A DNA stretch of 64,000 nucleotides, from positions 1-64,000 of the forward strand of contig NZ_FOEO01000016.1 of NCBI RefSeq assembly GCF_900110765.1, given 5' to 3'. Below are positions 47,146 to 56,756 of this stretch, one piece after another (position 1 is the first letter of the stretch; every line of letters starts with the position of its first letter). Position numbers and translations under genes: made by a program. This DNA comes from Pseudomonas sp. NFACC02 (GTDB lineage Bacteria; Pseudomonadota; Gammaproteobacteria; Pseudomonadales; Pseudomonadaceae). The notes under the pieces are model-generated. The model was not told the DNA's origin. It did not search any database and was given only the letters and a program-made list of their open reading frames with translations.

Positions 47146-47763
47146 ATGACTGATACGACTAAATCGACACCAACGAAGCACGAGATCACCCAGCGCGAGA
47201 CCTGCTTCAAAGGGTTCTATCAACTGGACCGTCTGCACCTGCGCCATGAGCTGTTCGACGGCGGCATGAGCCCGGAAATCAAGCGTGAACTGTTTGTGCG
47301 GCATGACGCTGTCTGCGTGCTGCCCTACGATGCAAAGCGCGACGAAGTGGTGTTGATCGAGCAGTTTCGGGTCGGTTCGGTCGGCAAGCATCCAAACCCG
47401 TGGCTGATCGAAATGGTGGCCGGCCTGATCGACAAAAAAGAACAGCCCGAAGAGGTTGCTCACCGCGAAGGAGAGGAGGAAGCTGGGCTTGTCTTCAGCG
47501 CGTTGTGGCCAATCACCAAGTACTTTCCGTCGCCCGGTGGCAGTAACGAGTTCGTGCATCTGTACCTGGGTAAATGCGAAAGCGAGGGGGCCGGTGGGTT
47601 ACACGGGCTGGAAGAAGAGGCCGAAGATATCCGGGTGTCGGTCTGGTCGTTCGATGACGCGATGCAAGCCGTGAAAGACGGACGCATCGTCAATGCGGCA
47701 ACTATCATCGCAGTACAGTGGCTGGCGCTCAATCGCGCCGAAATCAGGGGGCTGTGGTCGTGA
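47146..47763 (+). CDS. nudF: ADP-ribose pyrophosphatase (Nudix)
   Basis: 205-residue Nudix hydrolase that cleaves ADP-ribose to AMP and ribose phosphate. The Nudix box is readable: Gly in AGLIDKKEQPEE, then the REGEEEAGL helix, near residue 105. The ATG at 47146 gives MTDTTKSTPTKHEITQRETC. It is followed by a DUF1249 gene with a GTGA overlap. Confidence 0.93.
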   Translation: MTDTTKSTPTKHEITQRETCFKGFYQLDRLHLRHELFDGGMSPEIKRELFVRHDAVCVLPYDAKRDEVVLIEQFRVGSVGKHPNPWLIEMVAGLIDKKEQPEEVAHREGEEEAGLVFSALWPITKYFPSPGGSNEFVHLYLGKCESEGAGGLHGLEEEAEDIRVSVWSFDDAMQAVKDGRIVNAATIIAVQWLALNRAEIRGLWS

Positions 47764-48206
47764 ATCTTCTGCGCGAGCGCTACCGTGTCGACCTTGCCGG
47801 GCTGCAGGCAGCCTGTGAGGCGAACTACGCGCGCTTGATGCGTTTGTTGCCTGACATGCGCAACGAACAACGCTCCCGCCGGGTGGCCGTCACCCAGGGC
47901 GATCAGATGCTGGGCGTGTTGGCGGTTGAGGTGGTGCAGAACTGTCCGTACACCTCGACCCTGCTGGTGCGCCAGGAACACAGCCTTCCGTGGCTTCCAG
48001 TCCCCGTGCTGGAAGTGCAGGTCTACCACGACGCGCGCATGGCCGAAGTCATCGGCGCCGAACACGCACGACGTTTCCGCGGTATCTACCCGTACCCCAA
48101 TGCCGACATGCATCAGCCGGACGAAAAGGCCCAGCTCAATGTGTTTCTGGGGGAATGGTTGAGTCACTGCCTGGCGTGCGGGCACGAGTTTGAGGCGGTT
48201 CGCTGA
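47760..48206 (+). CDS. DUF1249 family protein
   Basis: 148-residue soluble protein of the DUF1249 family, unknown in function, found next to nudF and cpdA across gammaproteobacteria. Conserved segments include NYARLMRLLPDMRNEQRSR near residue 25 and YPYPNADMHQPDEKAQLN near residue 115. The GTG start overlaps the nudF stop, so they are co-translated. Confidence 0.88.
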   Translation: MNLLRERYRVDLAGLQAACEANYARLMRLLPDMRNEQRSRRVAVTQGDQMLGVLAVEVVQNCPYTSTLLVRQEHSLPWLPVPVLEVQVYHDARMAEVIGAEHARRFRGIYPYPNADMHQPDEKAQLNVFLGEWLSHCLACGHEFEAVR

Positions 48207-48305
48207 TCCTGGCCTGTCGAGTCACCTGTGAAACTGCGTTGTCAGGGCCGTTGTCACGGGATGAGCCCGATCCATTCGCACCCGATTTAGCGCCTGAGAG
48301 TCAGT

Positions 48306-48332
48306 CTTCGCGAGCAGGCTCGCTCCCACAGT
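48306..48332. repeat. single REP-type arm upstream of cpdA
   Basis: TTCGCGAGCAGGCTCGCTCCCACAG forms a short hairpin (GCGAGCAGGCTCGC) and matches one arm of the REP-type pairs in this window. No facing arm is seen. Confidence 0.6.
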
Positions 48333-48447
48333 GTTCTCGCCCAATAACGACGCTCTCGCATAAATGAGAAGTGCGCCCTTATTCCGGGTTTGCCGTTACC
48401 CCAATCAAACACCATAATCCGGCCATACCCGCTCAAGGAGATGGCCT

Positions 48448-49257
48448 TTGCCGAGCGCAGCCTCTGATTCGTCCCCTGTCATGTTGGTGCAACTGTCCGA
48501 CAGCCACTTGTTCGCCGAAGCGGATGGCGCGCTGCTGGGCATGGCCACGCGCGACAGCCTCAAGGCCGTTGTCGATAAGGTGCTCGAAGAGCAGTCGCAG
48601 ATCGATCTGGTGCTCGCCACGGGGGATCTGTCTCAGGACGGTTCCGTCGAGTCGTACCAGGCGTTTCGCGAAGCGAGTGAGCGACTGTCCGCTCCCAAGC
48701 GCTGGCTGCCCGGCAATCACGACGAACTTCGGGAAATGGCGATTGCCGCTCAGCAGAGTGACTTTCTTGAGCCTGTCGTGGACATAGGAAACTGGCGCAT
48801 CACCCTGCTGGACTCTGCCGTTCCCGGCTCGGTGCCCGGTTACCTGGAAGACAAACAGCTGCAATTGCTGGCGCAGGCCCTGAGTGAAGCGCCGCAACGT
48901 CATCATCTGGTCTGCCTGCACCATCATCCAGTACCGATTGGCGCGGCGTGGATGGAGCCGATCGGGCTGCGCAACCCGGAAGCGCTGTTCTCGGTGCTGG
49001 AGCGTTTTCCACAAGCCCGGGCCTTGCTTTGGGGCCACGTGCATCAGGAATTCGACCAGATGCACCACGGCCTGCGCCTAATGGCCTCACCTTCGACCTG
49101 CATCCAGTTCGCGCCCAATAGCGAAGACTTTGCCCTGGATTCGAAAGCGCCCGGCTATCGCTGGTTGCGGTTGTTCGAGGACGGGCGGATTGAAACCGGT
49201 GTGTCGCGCGTCGATCCGGACCTGTTCGACGTCGACCTCAGTGGCGCCGGGTATTGA
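48448..49257 (+). CDS. cpdA: 3',5'-cyclic-AMP phosphodiesterase
   Basis: 269-residue metallophosphoesterase that hydrolyses cAMP and so limits Vfr/CRP-dependent regulation. The metal-site motifs are VQLSDSHLF, ATGDLSQDG, LPGNHDE, CLHHHPVPIGA and LWGHVHQEFD in the usual order. The start is TTG at 48448, with AAGGAG seven bases upstream; an ATG at 48481 would give a slightly shorter protein. Confidence 0.92.
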   Translation: MPSAASDSSPVMLVQLSDSHLFAEADGALLGMATRDSLKAVVDKVLEEQSQIDLVLATGDLSQDGSVESYQAFREASERLSAPKRWLPGNHDELREMAIAAQQSDFLEPVVDIGNWRITLLDSAVPGSVPGYLEDKQLQLLAQALSEAPQRHHLVCLHHHPVPIGAAWMEPIGLRNPEALFSVLERFPQARALLWGHVHQEFDQMHHGLRLMASPSTCIQFAPNSEDFALDSKAPGYRWLRLFEDGRIETGVSRVDPDLFDVDLSGAGY

Positions 49258-49365
49258 AGGAAGTTTCCTGATTTCGCCGCAAACCCCTGTAAACTGCGCA
49301 GCTTTGAAACGGCCTGTAGGGGTTGGCTTCTACGGTGTTCGGCGGTATTGGCAGGAGACATTTTC

Positions 49366-49986
49366 GTGAACCTGGATCACTCCACTCTGCTTTACATCCA
49401 CGGCCTGAATAGCTCGGCGATGTCGAAAAAGGCCACGCAACTCTCATCCCTCATGCAAACGCTGGGGTTGAGCGAGCAATTGCGTGTGCCTGAATTGCAT
49501 CATCATCCGCGTCAGGCCATCGCTCAACTGGAGACGGCGATCCAGGAACTAGGCGGTCGGCCATTACTGGTCGGCAGCTCGCTCGGCGGCTACTATGCGA
49601 CTCACCTGGCTGAGCGCCATGGCCTGAAGGCTGTGCTGATCAACCCTGCAGTCAACCCGCATCAGTTGTTCGACGGTTTTCTGGGCACCCAACAAAACCT
49701 GTACACCGGCGAGCGCTGGGAGCTGACGCATGATCATGTCGACGCGCTGGCAGAGCTTGAGGTGCCCGCCCCGCAGGATCCGCAACGCATTCAGGTGTGG
49801 TTGCAGACCGGTGACGAGACGCTGGATTATCGGCGTGCCCAGGCATTTTATCGGGCCTGCGCTCTGCGCATCGAAGGGGGCGGCGATCACGGCTTCCAGG
49901 GTTTTGCCTTGAAATTGCCCGCTTTGCTGAGTTTTGCCGGCTTCGCTCCGTCGCTTTTGCAGGCGATCGACCTTTCGGCGCTGTGA
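49366..49986 (+). CDS. yqiA: YqiA family esterase
   Basis: 206-residue alpha/beta-hydrolase. The oxyanion region LLYIHGLNSS, nucleophile elbow VGSSLGGYYATHLAE (Ser near residue 72) and catalytic His in GGGDHGFQGF are present. GTG at 49366 follows AGGAG by eight bases. YqiA is usually next to cpdA and parE, as here; the natural ester is unknown. Confidence 0.9.
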   Translation: MNLDHSTLLYIHGLNSSAMSKKATQLSSLMQTLGLSEQLRVPELHHHPRQAIAQLETAIQELGGRPLLVGSSLGGYYATHLAERHGLKAVLINPAVNPHQLFDGFLGTQQNLYTGERWELTHDHVDALAELEVPAPQDPQRIQVWLQTGDETLDYRRAQAFYRACALRIEGGGDHGFQGFALKLPALLSFAGFAPSLLQAIDLSAL

Positions 49987-50074
49987 ATAACGCGCCGGGT
50001 CGAGCTTTTGCTGAAACAAACATGTAGAACAGTGTCACTCCGAAATTTCATGAACGACTTGATGACGAGACCCC

Positions 50075-51979
50075 ATGGCCAATCCCAGCGCTAGCTCTTA
50101 TAACGCAGACGCCATCGAAGTCCTCTCGGGCCTCGACCCGGTCCGCAAGCGGCCGGGCATGTACACCGACACCACGCGGCCGAACCACCTCGCCCAGGAA
50201 GTCATCGACAACAGCGTCGACGAAGCCCTGGCCGGCCACGCCAGATCGGTTCAGGTAATCCTCCACGCCGACAACTCCCTGGAAGTGGCCGACGACGGTC
50301 GCGGCATGCCGGTGGACATTCACCCGGAAGAGGGTGTGTCGGGCGTCGAGCTGATCCTCACCAAGCTTCACGCGGGCGGTAAGTTCTCCAACAAGAACTA
50401 CCAGTTCTCCGGCGGTCTGCACGGTGTGGGGATCTCGGTGGTCAACGCGCTCTCGACCCAGGTGCGGGTGCGGGTCAAGCGTGATGGCAACGAATACGAA
50501 ATGACCTTTGCCGACGGCTTCAAGGCCAGTGAACTGGCGGTCGTCGGCACCGTAGGCAAACGCAACACCGGTACCAGCGTGTATTTCGCGCCGGACCCTA
50601 AGTACTTCGACAGCCCGAAGTTTTCCGTCAGCCGTCTCAAGCACGTCCTGAAAGCCAAGGCTGTCCTGTGCCCGGGCTTGCTGGTCAGCTTTGAAGACAA
50701 AAGCACCGGCGAAAAAGTCGAGTGGCATTACGAAGACGGGCTGCGCTCGTACCTGCAGGACTCGGTCACTGATTTCCTTCGCCTGCCGGACGAGCCATTT
50801 TGCGGTGCTTTCGCGGGTAACAAGGAAGCGGTGGACTGGGCGTTGTTGTGGCTGCCGGAAGGCGGCGACAGCGTTCAGGAAAGTTACGTCAACCTGATCC
50901 CGACCGCGCAGGGCGGTACGCACGTCAACGGCTTGCGGCAGGGCCTGCTCGATGCGATGCGTGAGTTCTGCGAATTTCGCAACCTGCTGCCGCGTGGCGT
51001 GAAGCTGGCGCCGGAAGACGTCTGGGAGCGCATCGCGTTCGTGCTGTCGATGAAGATGCAGGAGCCGCAATTCTCCGGTCAGACCAAGGAGCGACTGTCG
51101 TCCCGCGAAGCGGCGGCGTTCGTGTCCGGTGTGGTCAAGGATGCCTTCAGCCTTTGGCTCAACGCGCACCCGGAAATGGGCATGCAGCTGGCCGAACTCG
51201 CGATCAACAACGCCGGCCGTCGTCTCAAGGCGAGCAAGAAAGTCGAACGCAAGCGCATCACCCAGGGGCCCGCACTGCCGGGCAAACTGGCGGATTGCGC
51301 GGGGCAGGACCCGATGCGTTCCGAGCTGTTTCTGGTCGAAGGTGATTCCGCGGGCGGTTCCGCCAAACAGGCACGGGACAAGGAGTTCCAGGCCATCCTG
51401 CCGCTGCGCGGGAAAATTCTGAACACCTGGGAAGTGGACGGCGGAGAAGTGCTTGCCAGTCAGGAAGTACACAACATTGCGGTCGCGATCGGTGTCGATC
51501 CGGGTGCGGCGGACATGAGCCAACTGCGTTACGGCAAGATCTGCATCCTCGCCGACGCCGACTCCGACGGCCTGCACATCGCGACGCTGTTGTGCGCATT
51601 GTTCGTCCAGCATTTCCGCCCGCTGGTCGATGCGGGTCACGTCTACGTCGCGATGCCGCCGCTGTATCGCATCGACCTGGGTAAAGACATCTATTACGCC
51701 CTGGATGAGGCCGAGCGTGATGGCATTCTCGATCGCCTGGTCGCCGAGAAAAAGCGCGGCAAGCCACAGGTCACCCGATTCAAAGGCCTGGGTGAAATGA
51801 ACCCGCCGCAGTTGCGGGAAACCACCATGGACCCGAACACCCGCCGTCTGGTCCAGCTGACACTGGATGATTTCGAGGCGACTTCGGAGATCATGGACAT
51901 GCTGCTGGCCAAGAAGCGTGCGGGTGACCGCAAGACCTGGCTCGAATCCAAGGGCAACCTGGCCGAGGTGCTGGTTTGA
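50075..51979 (+). CDS. parE: DNA topoisomerase IV subunit B
   Basis: 634-residue ATPase subunit of topoisomerase IV, which decatenates daughter chromosomes. The GHKL ATPase has DNSVDEALAGHA and DDGRGMPVDIH near residue 50-75, and GGLHGVGISVVNALS. The TOPRIM part has LVEGDSAGGSAKQARD near residue 420 and DADSDGLHIATL near residue 495. The stop codon overlaps the next start (TGATG), so it leads the parE-parC cluster. Confidence 0.97.
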   Translation: MANPSASSYNADAIEVLSGLDPVRKRPGMYTDTTRPNHLAQEVIDNSVDEALAGHARSVQVILHADNSLEVADDGRGMPVDIHPEEGVSGVELILTKLHAGGKFSNKNYQFSGGLHGVGISVVNALSTQVRVRVKRDGNEYEMTFADGFKASELAVVGTVGKRNTGTSVYFAPDPKYFDSPKFSVSRLKHVLKAKAVLCPGLLVSFEDKSTGEKVEWHYEDGLRSYLQDSVTDFLRLPDEPFCGAFAGNKEAVDWALLWLPEGGDSVQESYVNLIPTAQGGTHVNGLRQGLLDAMREFCEFRNLLPRGVKLAPEDVWERIAFVLSMKMQEPQFSGQTKERLSSREAAAFVSGVVKDAFSLWLNAHPEMGMQLAELAINNAGRRLKASKKVERKRITQGPALPGKLADCAGQDPMRSELFLVEGDSAGGSAKQARDKEFQAILPLRGKILNTWEVDGGEVLASQEVHNIAVAIGVDPGAADMSQLRYGKICILADADSDGLHIATLLCALFVQHFRPLVDAGHVYVAMPPLYRIDLGKDIYYALDEAERDGILDRLVAEKKRGKPQVTRFKGLGEMNPPQLRETTMDPNTRRLVQLTLDDFEATSEIMDMLLAKKRAGDRKTWLESKGNLAEVLV

Positions 51980-52956
51980 TGCGAGTCGGATTGGCCGCGC
52001 TGTTGTGGGTCGTCACCCCCGTCTTCGCTGCGCCGCTTCCGGAGCTGAAGCTGCTTTCCGAGCACCCGGTCGACGACATGGTTGGCGGCAACTTGTCCGG
52101 TCTGGCGTCGTGTAACGGTGTGCTGTGGACGGTATCGGACCGCGACGACACGTTGCTGTACAGCCTCGATACCTCGGCGACGGTCTGGAAAGCCCTGCCG
52201 CAGGTCCTCGAGATTCCGCCGATTCCCGACAGCGGCTTGTCCTCGACGCTGCGCGCCATGGCCAAGGCGTCGGCCTTGATTCGGGGTGGCGATCTGGACT
52301 TCGAAGGGGTTAGCTGCGATGCAGCGGGTAATCGCTATCTGGTGAGTGAGGCCTACGCGACGGTACTGAAGGTGCCGGTCAATGGCGCGCCGAGCTGGCT
52401 GGAGCTGCCGAAAAAGGTGGTTCAGGAAGCGCAGTCTGCGGGAATGCTGCAGCACTTCAATGCGATCTTCGAAGGCATTGCCGTGAATCCGGCTGGCGAC
52501 AGGTTGTGGCTGGCCGCAGAGCGCGAGAAGCGCGGGCTGCTGACGGCGCATCTGGGTAAGGACGGTTGGGCCTGTAACGCCAGTTGCATCCTGCGCGTGG
52601 AGTCAGGCACCGACGTTTTGCCTGCGCAGTTGGGCGGCAAGTCAGTGGCCAAGGACTTTTCCGACATCTCGTTGTACAAAGGCAAGCTGTTTACCTTGGA
52701 GCGCGCGGCGTATCGCATCTGCCGGCGTACGCTGGAAACCGGTCAGTTGGAAACCTGTTGGTCATTTGCAAAGGAGGCGCTGCAACCCAACCGCCTTTAT
52801 GACCAGAAATACGGCCTGACCGAAGCACTGATCGTGGACGACAAGGGCGCCTGGGTCGGAACCGACAACAACTTCGGGGTCCGTGCCGACGGCGAAAAGC
52901 GCCCCATTGTCTGGCGCTTTGCCGCGCCTGAAGGTGGCTGGAGTGCGAAACCTTGA
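51979..52956 (+). CDS. exported phytase-type esterase-like protein
   Basis: 325-residue exported protein with a signal peptide (MRVGLAALLWVVTPVFAAP) and a beta-propeller-like chain of the esterase-like activity of phytase family (NLSGLASCNGVLWTVSDRDD near residue 38; GGDLDFEGVSCDAAGNRYLV). The ATG at 51979 overlaps the parE stop. It corresponds in position to PA4966. The enzymatic substrate is unknown. Confidence 0.82.
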   Translation: MRVGLAALLWVVTPVFAAPLPELKLLSEHPVDDMVGGNLSGLASCNGVLWTVSDRDDTLLYSLDTSATVWKALPQVLEIPPIPDSGLSSTLRAMAKASALIRGGDLDFEGVSCDAAGNRYLVSEAYATVLKVPVNGAPSWLELPKKVVQEAQSAGMLQHFNAIFEGIAVNPAGDRLWLAAEREKRGLLTAHLGKDGWACNASCILRVESGTDVLPAQLGGKSVAKDFSDISLYKGKLFTLERAAYRICRRTLETGQLETCWSFAKEALQPNRLYDQKYGLTEALIVDDKGAWVGTDNNFGVRADGEKRPIVWRFAAPEGGWSAKP

Positions 52957-53474
52957 CCCAGTCGCCCCCCGGCAAGCGCGCCGGGCGTCTGATGCTGATC
53001 ATGGCCTGGGCCGCGGCGCTGTTTCTGGCGACGCGGTTTTTTGGTGAATGGGAGCAACGTCAGGAAAACCCGAACACCCACGTCACCTCTGAACATGGCG
53101 ACGGTTACGTCGAGGTGCAGCTGGCGAGCAATCGCCAAGGGCATTTCGTCATGACGGGACAGATCAACACGCGTCCCGTGCAGTTCATGCTCGATACGGG
53201 CGCGACCAATGTCGCGATCCCTGAGGCCGTTGCAGACGCTCTGCGGCTGGAGCGGGGTGCCAGGGTCGAGGTCAATACGGCCAACGGTCGTGCCGAAGCC
53301 TTCAGGACCACGCTGGAGCGACTGCAGATCGGCGATATCGTCCTGAACAACGTGCGCGCCCTGGTGGTGCCCGGTCTGGACGGCGACGAGGTGCTGCTGG
53401 GTATGAGCGCCGTCAAACAACTCGAATTCACACAGCGCGGCGGCAAATTGCTGCTGCGTCAGACGACAAAATGA
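52953..53474 (+). CDS. membrane-anchored retropepsin-like aspartic protease
   Basis: 173-residue protein with one N-terminal transmembrane helix ([18 protein letters not shown]) and a clan AA aspartic-protease half-domain: active-site motif [13 protein letters not shown] near residue 71 and [13 protein letters not shown] near the end. It would act as a dimer facing the periplasm. It starts with TTG overlapping the previous stop (TTGA); ten bases separate it from parC. Its link to topoisomerase IV is positional only. Confidence 0.86.
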   Translation: MTQSPPGKRAGRLMLIMAWAAALFLATRFFGEWEQRQENPNTHVTSEHGDGYVEVQLASNRQGHFVMTGQINTRPVQFMLDTGATNVAIPEAVADALRLERGARVEVNTANGRAEAFRTTLERLQIGDIVLNNVRALVVPGLDGDEVLLGMSAVKQLEFTQRGGKLLLRQTTK

Positions 53475-53484
53475 TGAGGCCCGC

Positions 53485-55743
53485 ATGAGCGACTCCCTTG
53501 ACCTCAGTCTGGACGGCGTAGAACGCCGGTCACTGGCTGACTTCACCGAACAGGCCTATCTCAACTACTCCATGTACGTGATCATGGACCGGGCCTTGCC
53601 GCACATCGGCGACGGCCTGAAGCCCGTACAGCGGCGCATTATCTACGCCATGAGCGAGTTGGGTCTGGACGCCGACGCCAAGCACAAGAAATCGGCGCGT
53701 ACCGTCGGTGACGTGCTCGGTAAGTTTCATCCGCACGGCGACTCGGCCTGTTACGAAGCCATGGTGCTGATGGCCCAGTCCTTCAGCTATCGCTACACGC
53801 TGGTGGACGGCCAGGGCAACTGGGGGGCGCCGGACGATCCCAAGTCCTTCGCGGCCATGCGTTACACCGAGGCGCGTCTGTCGCGCTACTCCGAGGTGCT
53901 GCTCACTGAGCTGGGCCAGGGCACGGCGGACTGGGTGCCGAACTTTGACGGCACCCTCGATGAACCTGCTGTCTTGCCCGCGCGTTTGCCGAACATTCTG
54001 CTCAACGGCACCACCGGCATCGCCGTGGGCATGGCGACCGATGTCCCGCCGCACAACCTGCGTGAGGTCGCTTCGGCCTGCGTGCGCCTGCTGGACGAAC
54101 CCAAAGCCACGGTCGAGCAACTGTGTGAACACGTTCAAGGTCCGGATTATCCGACCGAAGCGGAAATCATCACGCCGCGCGCCGACCTGCTGAAAATTTA
54201 CGAAACCGGCCGTGGCTCGGTGCGCATGCGTGCCGTGTATCGCGTCGAAGATGGCGACATCGTGGTCACGGCCCTGCCGCATCAGGTGTCTGGCGCCAAG
54301 GTGCTGGAGCAGATCGCGGGGCAGATGCAGGCCAAGAAACTGCCGATGGTCGCCGACCTGCGTGACGAATCCGACCACGAGCATCCGTGCCGGATCGTGA
54401 TCATTCCGCGTTCCAACCGCGTGGACCCTGAAGAACTGATGCAGCATCTGTTCGCGACCACGGAGCTGGAATCCAGCTACCGCGTCAACATCAACATCAT
54501 CGGTCTGGACGGCAAGCCGCAGCTGAAAAACCTCAAGGCGCTGCTGTCCGAATGGTTGCAGTTCCGGATCACCACGGTACGTCGTCGCCTTCAATTCCGG
54601 CTGGACAAGGTCGAGCGCCGCCTGCACCTGTTGGAAGGTTTGCTCACCGCGTACCTGAACCTGGACGAAGTGATTCACATCATCCGGACCGCCGAGCACC
54701 CGAAAGCCGAGCTGATCGCGCGTTTCCAACTGTCGGAAATCCAGGCGGACTACATCCTCGACACCCGTCTGCGTCAATTGGCGCGTCTGGAAGAGATGAA
54801 GCTGCGCAGCGAGCAGGATGAGTTGCTCAAGGAACAAGCCAAGCTGCTGGCCCTGCTGGGCAGCGAGACCAAACTGCGCAAGTTGGTCCGTACCGAACTG
54901 ATCGCCGATGCCCAGACCTACGGCGATGACCGTCGCTCGCCGATCGTCGAACGCGCTGAAGCCAAGGCACTGTCCGAAAATGAGCTCATGCCGACCGAGC
55001 CTGTGACCGTCGTGTTGTCGGAAAAAGGCTGGGTGCGTTGCGCCAAGGGGCACGACATCGACGCGACAGGGCTTTCCTACAAGGCGGGGGATGGTTTCAA
55101 AGCGGCGGCGGCGGGACGTTCCAACCAGTTTGCCGTGTTCATCGACTCCACTGGCCGCAGCTATTCGCTGGCGGCGCATACGCTGCCCTCGGCACGCGGG
55201 CAGGGCGACCCGTTGACCGGCCGTCTGACACCCCCTCCTGCGGCGACGTTCGAGTGCGTGTTGTTGCCTGATGACGAGGCGCTCTACGTCATTGCCTCCG
55301 ATGCGGGTTACGGTTTCGTGGTCAAAGGCGAAGACTTGCAGGCCAAGAACAAGGCAGGCAAGGCGTTGCTGAGCCTTCCGAGCGGCGCCAAGGTCATCCT
55401 GCCGCGTCCTGTTCCTGATCGCGAGCAGAACTGGCTGGCCGCGGTCACCACGGAAGGTCGTCTGCTGGTGTTCAAGATCAGCGACCTGCCGCAACTGGGC
55501 AAAGGCAAGGGCAACAAGATCATCGGTATTCCGGGCGAGCGCGTGGCGAGCCGCGAGGAGTATGTGACTGATCTGGCCGTCATTCCCGAGGGCGCCACGC
55601 TGGTGTTGCAAGCGGGCAAGCGTACGCTGTCCTTGAAGCCGGATGACCTCGAACACTATAAGGGCGAGCGCGGGCGGCGTGGCAATAAGCTACCGCGGGG
55701 CTTCCAGCGCGTTGACGCCTTGTTGGTGGAAAGCGCTACTTAA
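53485..55743 (+). CDS. parC: DNA topoisomerase IV subunit A
   Basis: 752-residue cleavage subunit of topoisomerase IV. The active-site Tyr lies in [11 protein letters not shown] near residue 124. In the quinolone-resistance region [12 protein letters not shown], Ser87 and Glu91 are the susceptible-type residues. The C-terminal beta-pinwheel is recognisable by degenerate repeats. It is last in the parE cluster; a strong hairpin follows the stop codon. Confidence 0.97.
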   Translation: MSDSLDLSLDGVERRSLADFTEQAYLNYSMYVIMDRALPHIGDGLKPVQRRIIYAMSELGLDADAKHKKSARTVGDVLGKFHPHGDSACYEAMVLMAQSFSYRYTLVDGQGNWGAPDDPKSFAAMRYTEARLSRYSEVLLTELGQGTADWVPNFDGTLDEPAVLPARLPNILLNGTTGIAVGMATDVPPHNLREVASACVRLLDEPKATVEQLCEHVQGPDYPTEAEIITPRADLLKIYETGRGSVRMRAVYRVEDGDIVVTALPHQVSGAKVLEQIAGQMQAKKLPMVADLRDESDHEHPCRIVIIPRSNRVDPEELMQHLFATTELESSYRVNINIIGLDGKPQLKNLKALLSEWLQFRITTVRRRLQFRLDKVERRLHLLEGLLTAYLNLDEVIHIIRTAEHPKAELIARFQLSEIQADYILDTRLRQLARLEEMKLRSEQDELLKEQAKLLALLGSETKLRKLVRTELIADAQTYGDDRRSPIVERAEAKALSENELMPTEPVTVVLSEKGWVRCAKGHDIDATGLSYKAGDGFKAAAAGRSNQFAVFIDSTGRSYSLAAHTLPSARGQGDPLTGRLTPPPAATFECVLLPDDEALYVIASDAGYGFVVKGEDLQAKNKAGKALLSLPSGAKVILPRPVPDREQNWLAAVTTEGRLLVFKISDLPQLGKGKGNKIIGIPGERVASREEYVTDLAVIPEGATLVLQAGKRTLSLKPDDLEHYKGERGRRGNKLPRGFQRVDALLVESAT

Positions 55744-55760
55744 GCAGGCGATTTCAGTGC

Positions 55761-55788
55761 TCGATCTTCGTTTCGTCACGAAGATCGA
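55761..55788 (+). other. strong hairpin downstream of parC
   Basis: TCGATCTTCGT and ACGAAGATCGA pair perfectly over 11 base pairs with a six-base loop, 17 bases past the parC stop. There is no T tract, so it may protect the 3' end of the message or act in a rho-dependent way. Confidence 0.5.
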
Positions 55789-55921
55789 CGCAGAATCGCT
55801 GGAGTCATCGCGCATATTCACGGATGATATGTCGTCTTGAGGTGCGGGCGTGGCTGTGTGCCTTCATGTGTTCGTGAGTATTTGAATTTGTGGCGCGCCG
55901 TGCGGCGCCCACCTGGACGGA

Positions 55922-56632
55922 ATGATGAATTTTCTACGCGTTCCATTTGTTTTGCTGTTGACCGGCGTTCTGGGTCTGGCCGGGTGCAGCGTTCATCAAC
56001 CCACATCGCTCTATCAGCTGGACAGTGGCGATCCTGGGCAACCTAAACAAAGTGGCGGGGTTGCGGTTTTGCTGGGCCCGGTCTCCGTTGCTGACTATCT
56101 GCAACGTGAAACATTACTGCAGCGTCAAGCGGATGGCAGCCTGACCGCGTCTAAAGACGGTCGGTGGGCGGGCAGTCTGTCGGCTGATATCGATCAACTG
56201 CTTCTGCGCCAACTGGCGTGGAAGCTGGACAGCCAGCGTGTGGTCATGGCGCCAGCGGCTGCCAACTTCACGCCGGACGTTCAAGTCGTGCTGTCGATCA
56301 CGCGCCTGGACTCTGGTGAGAACGAGCCTGCGGTCCTGGACGCACAATGGCGTCTGTTGGATCGTCGCGGCAACGTGCGTGACAGCAAGTTGGTCCACCT
56401 GGAGGAGCCGCATGCAGGGACTCCAGCCGCGCAAGTGAAGGCTCAAGGCGTGTTATTGCAACGTCTGGCCGAGCAACTGAGTGTGGCCGTCAAACCGGTG
56501 GCGAGTCAGCCATGGGTCGCTGAAGAGCCGAAGAAAGCCGCTCAGCCTGCCAAGACCCGCACCGATCAGGACAAGCCCAAGATTCCGATGGCCTCCCCGA
56601 TCCGCACTGATCTGGAAGTGTTCCGCTTCTAA
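55922..56632 (+). CDS. PqiC/ABC-auxiliary family lipoprotein
   Basis: 236-residue predicted lipoprotein with lipobox LGLAGC. The region LLGPVSVADYLQRETLLQR near residue 50 and the RWAGSLSADIDQLLLRQLAW segment match the ABC-type auxiliary lipoprotein domain (PqiC/MlaD-system partners). The C-terminal Pro/Lys-rich tail is longer than usual. No pqiA, pqiB or mla-type genes are nearby, so it is an orphan here. An ATG three bases downstream is equally possible. A terminator follows it. Confidence 0.8.
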   Translation: MMNFLRVPFVLLLTGVLGLAGCSVHQPTSLYQLDSGDPGQPKQSGGVAVLLGPVSVADYLQRETLLQRQADGSLTASKDGRWAGSLSADIDQLLLRQLAWKLDSQRVVMAPAAANFTPDVQVVLSITRLDSGENEPAVLDAQWRLLDRRGNVRDSKLVHLEEPHAGTPAAQVKAQGVLLQRLAEQLSVAVKPVASQPWVAEEPKKAAQPAKTRTDQDKPKIPMASPIRTDLEVFRF

Positions 56633-56645
56633 ATCAGACGCAAAC

Positions 56646-56674
56646 AAAAAGCCCGCAGCGATGCGGGCTTTTTT
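56646..56674 (+). terminator. rho-independent terminator
   Basis: GCCCGCA and TGCGGGC pair around a GCGA tetraloop and are followed by TTTTTT, with a matching A run in front, so it can work in both directions between the lipoprotein gene and the convergent membrane-protein gene. Confidence 0.9.
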
Positions 56675-56756
56675 GTGGGTTCGAGGGTTTGGGTGCTTTA
56701 AAGGTTTGGCTTGGAGTCGCTAAGTATTCCAAGCCAACCCCCAACCTCCCGGTCAA

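Noticed and set aside
49282..49324. AACCCCT / AGGGGTT inverted pair upstream of yqiA
   Set aside because: The arms are only seven bases with a 29-base gap; this is within chance for an intergenic region.
53530..55656. Long open frame antisense to parC
   Set aside because: Same reason: a shadow of a real, well-conserved gene.
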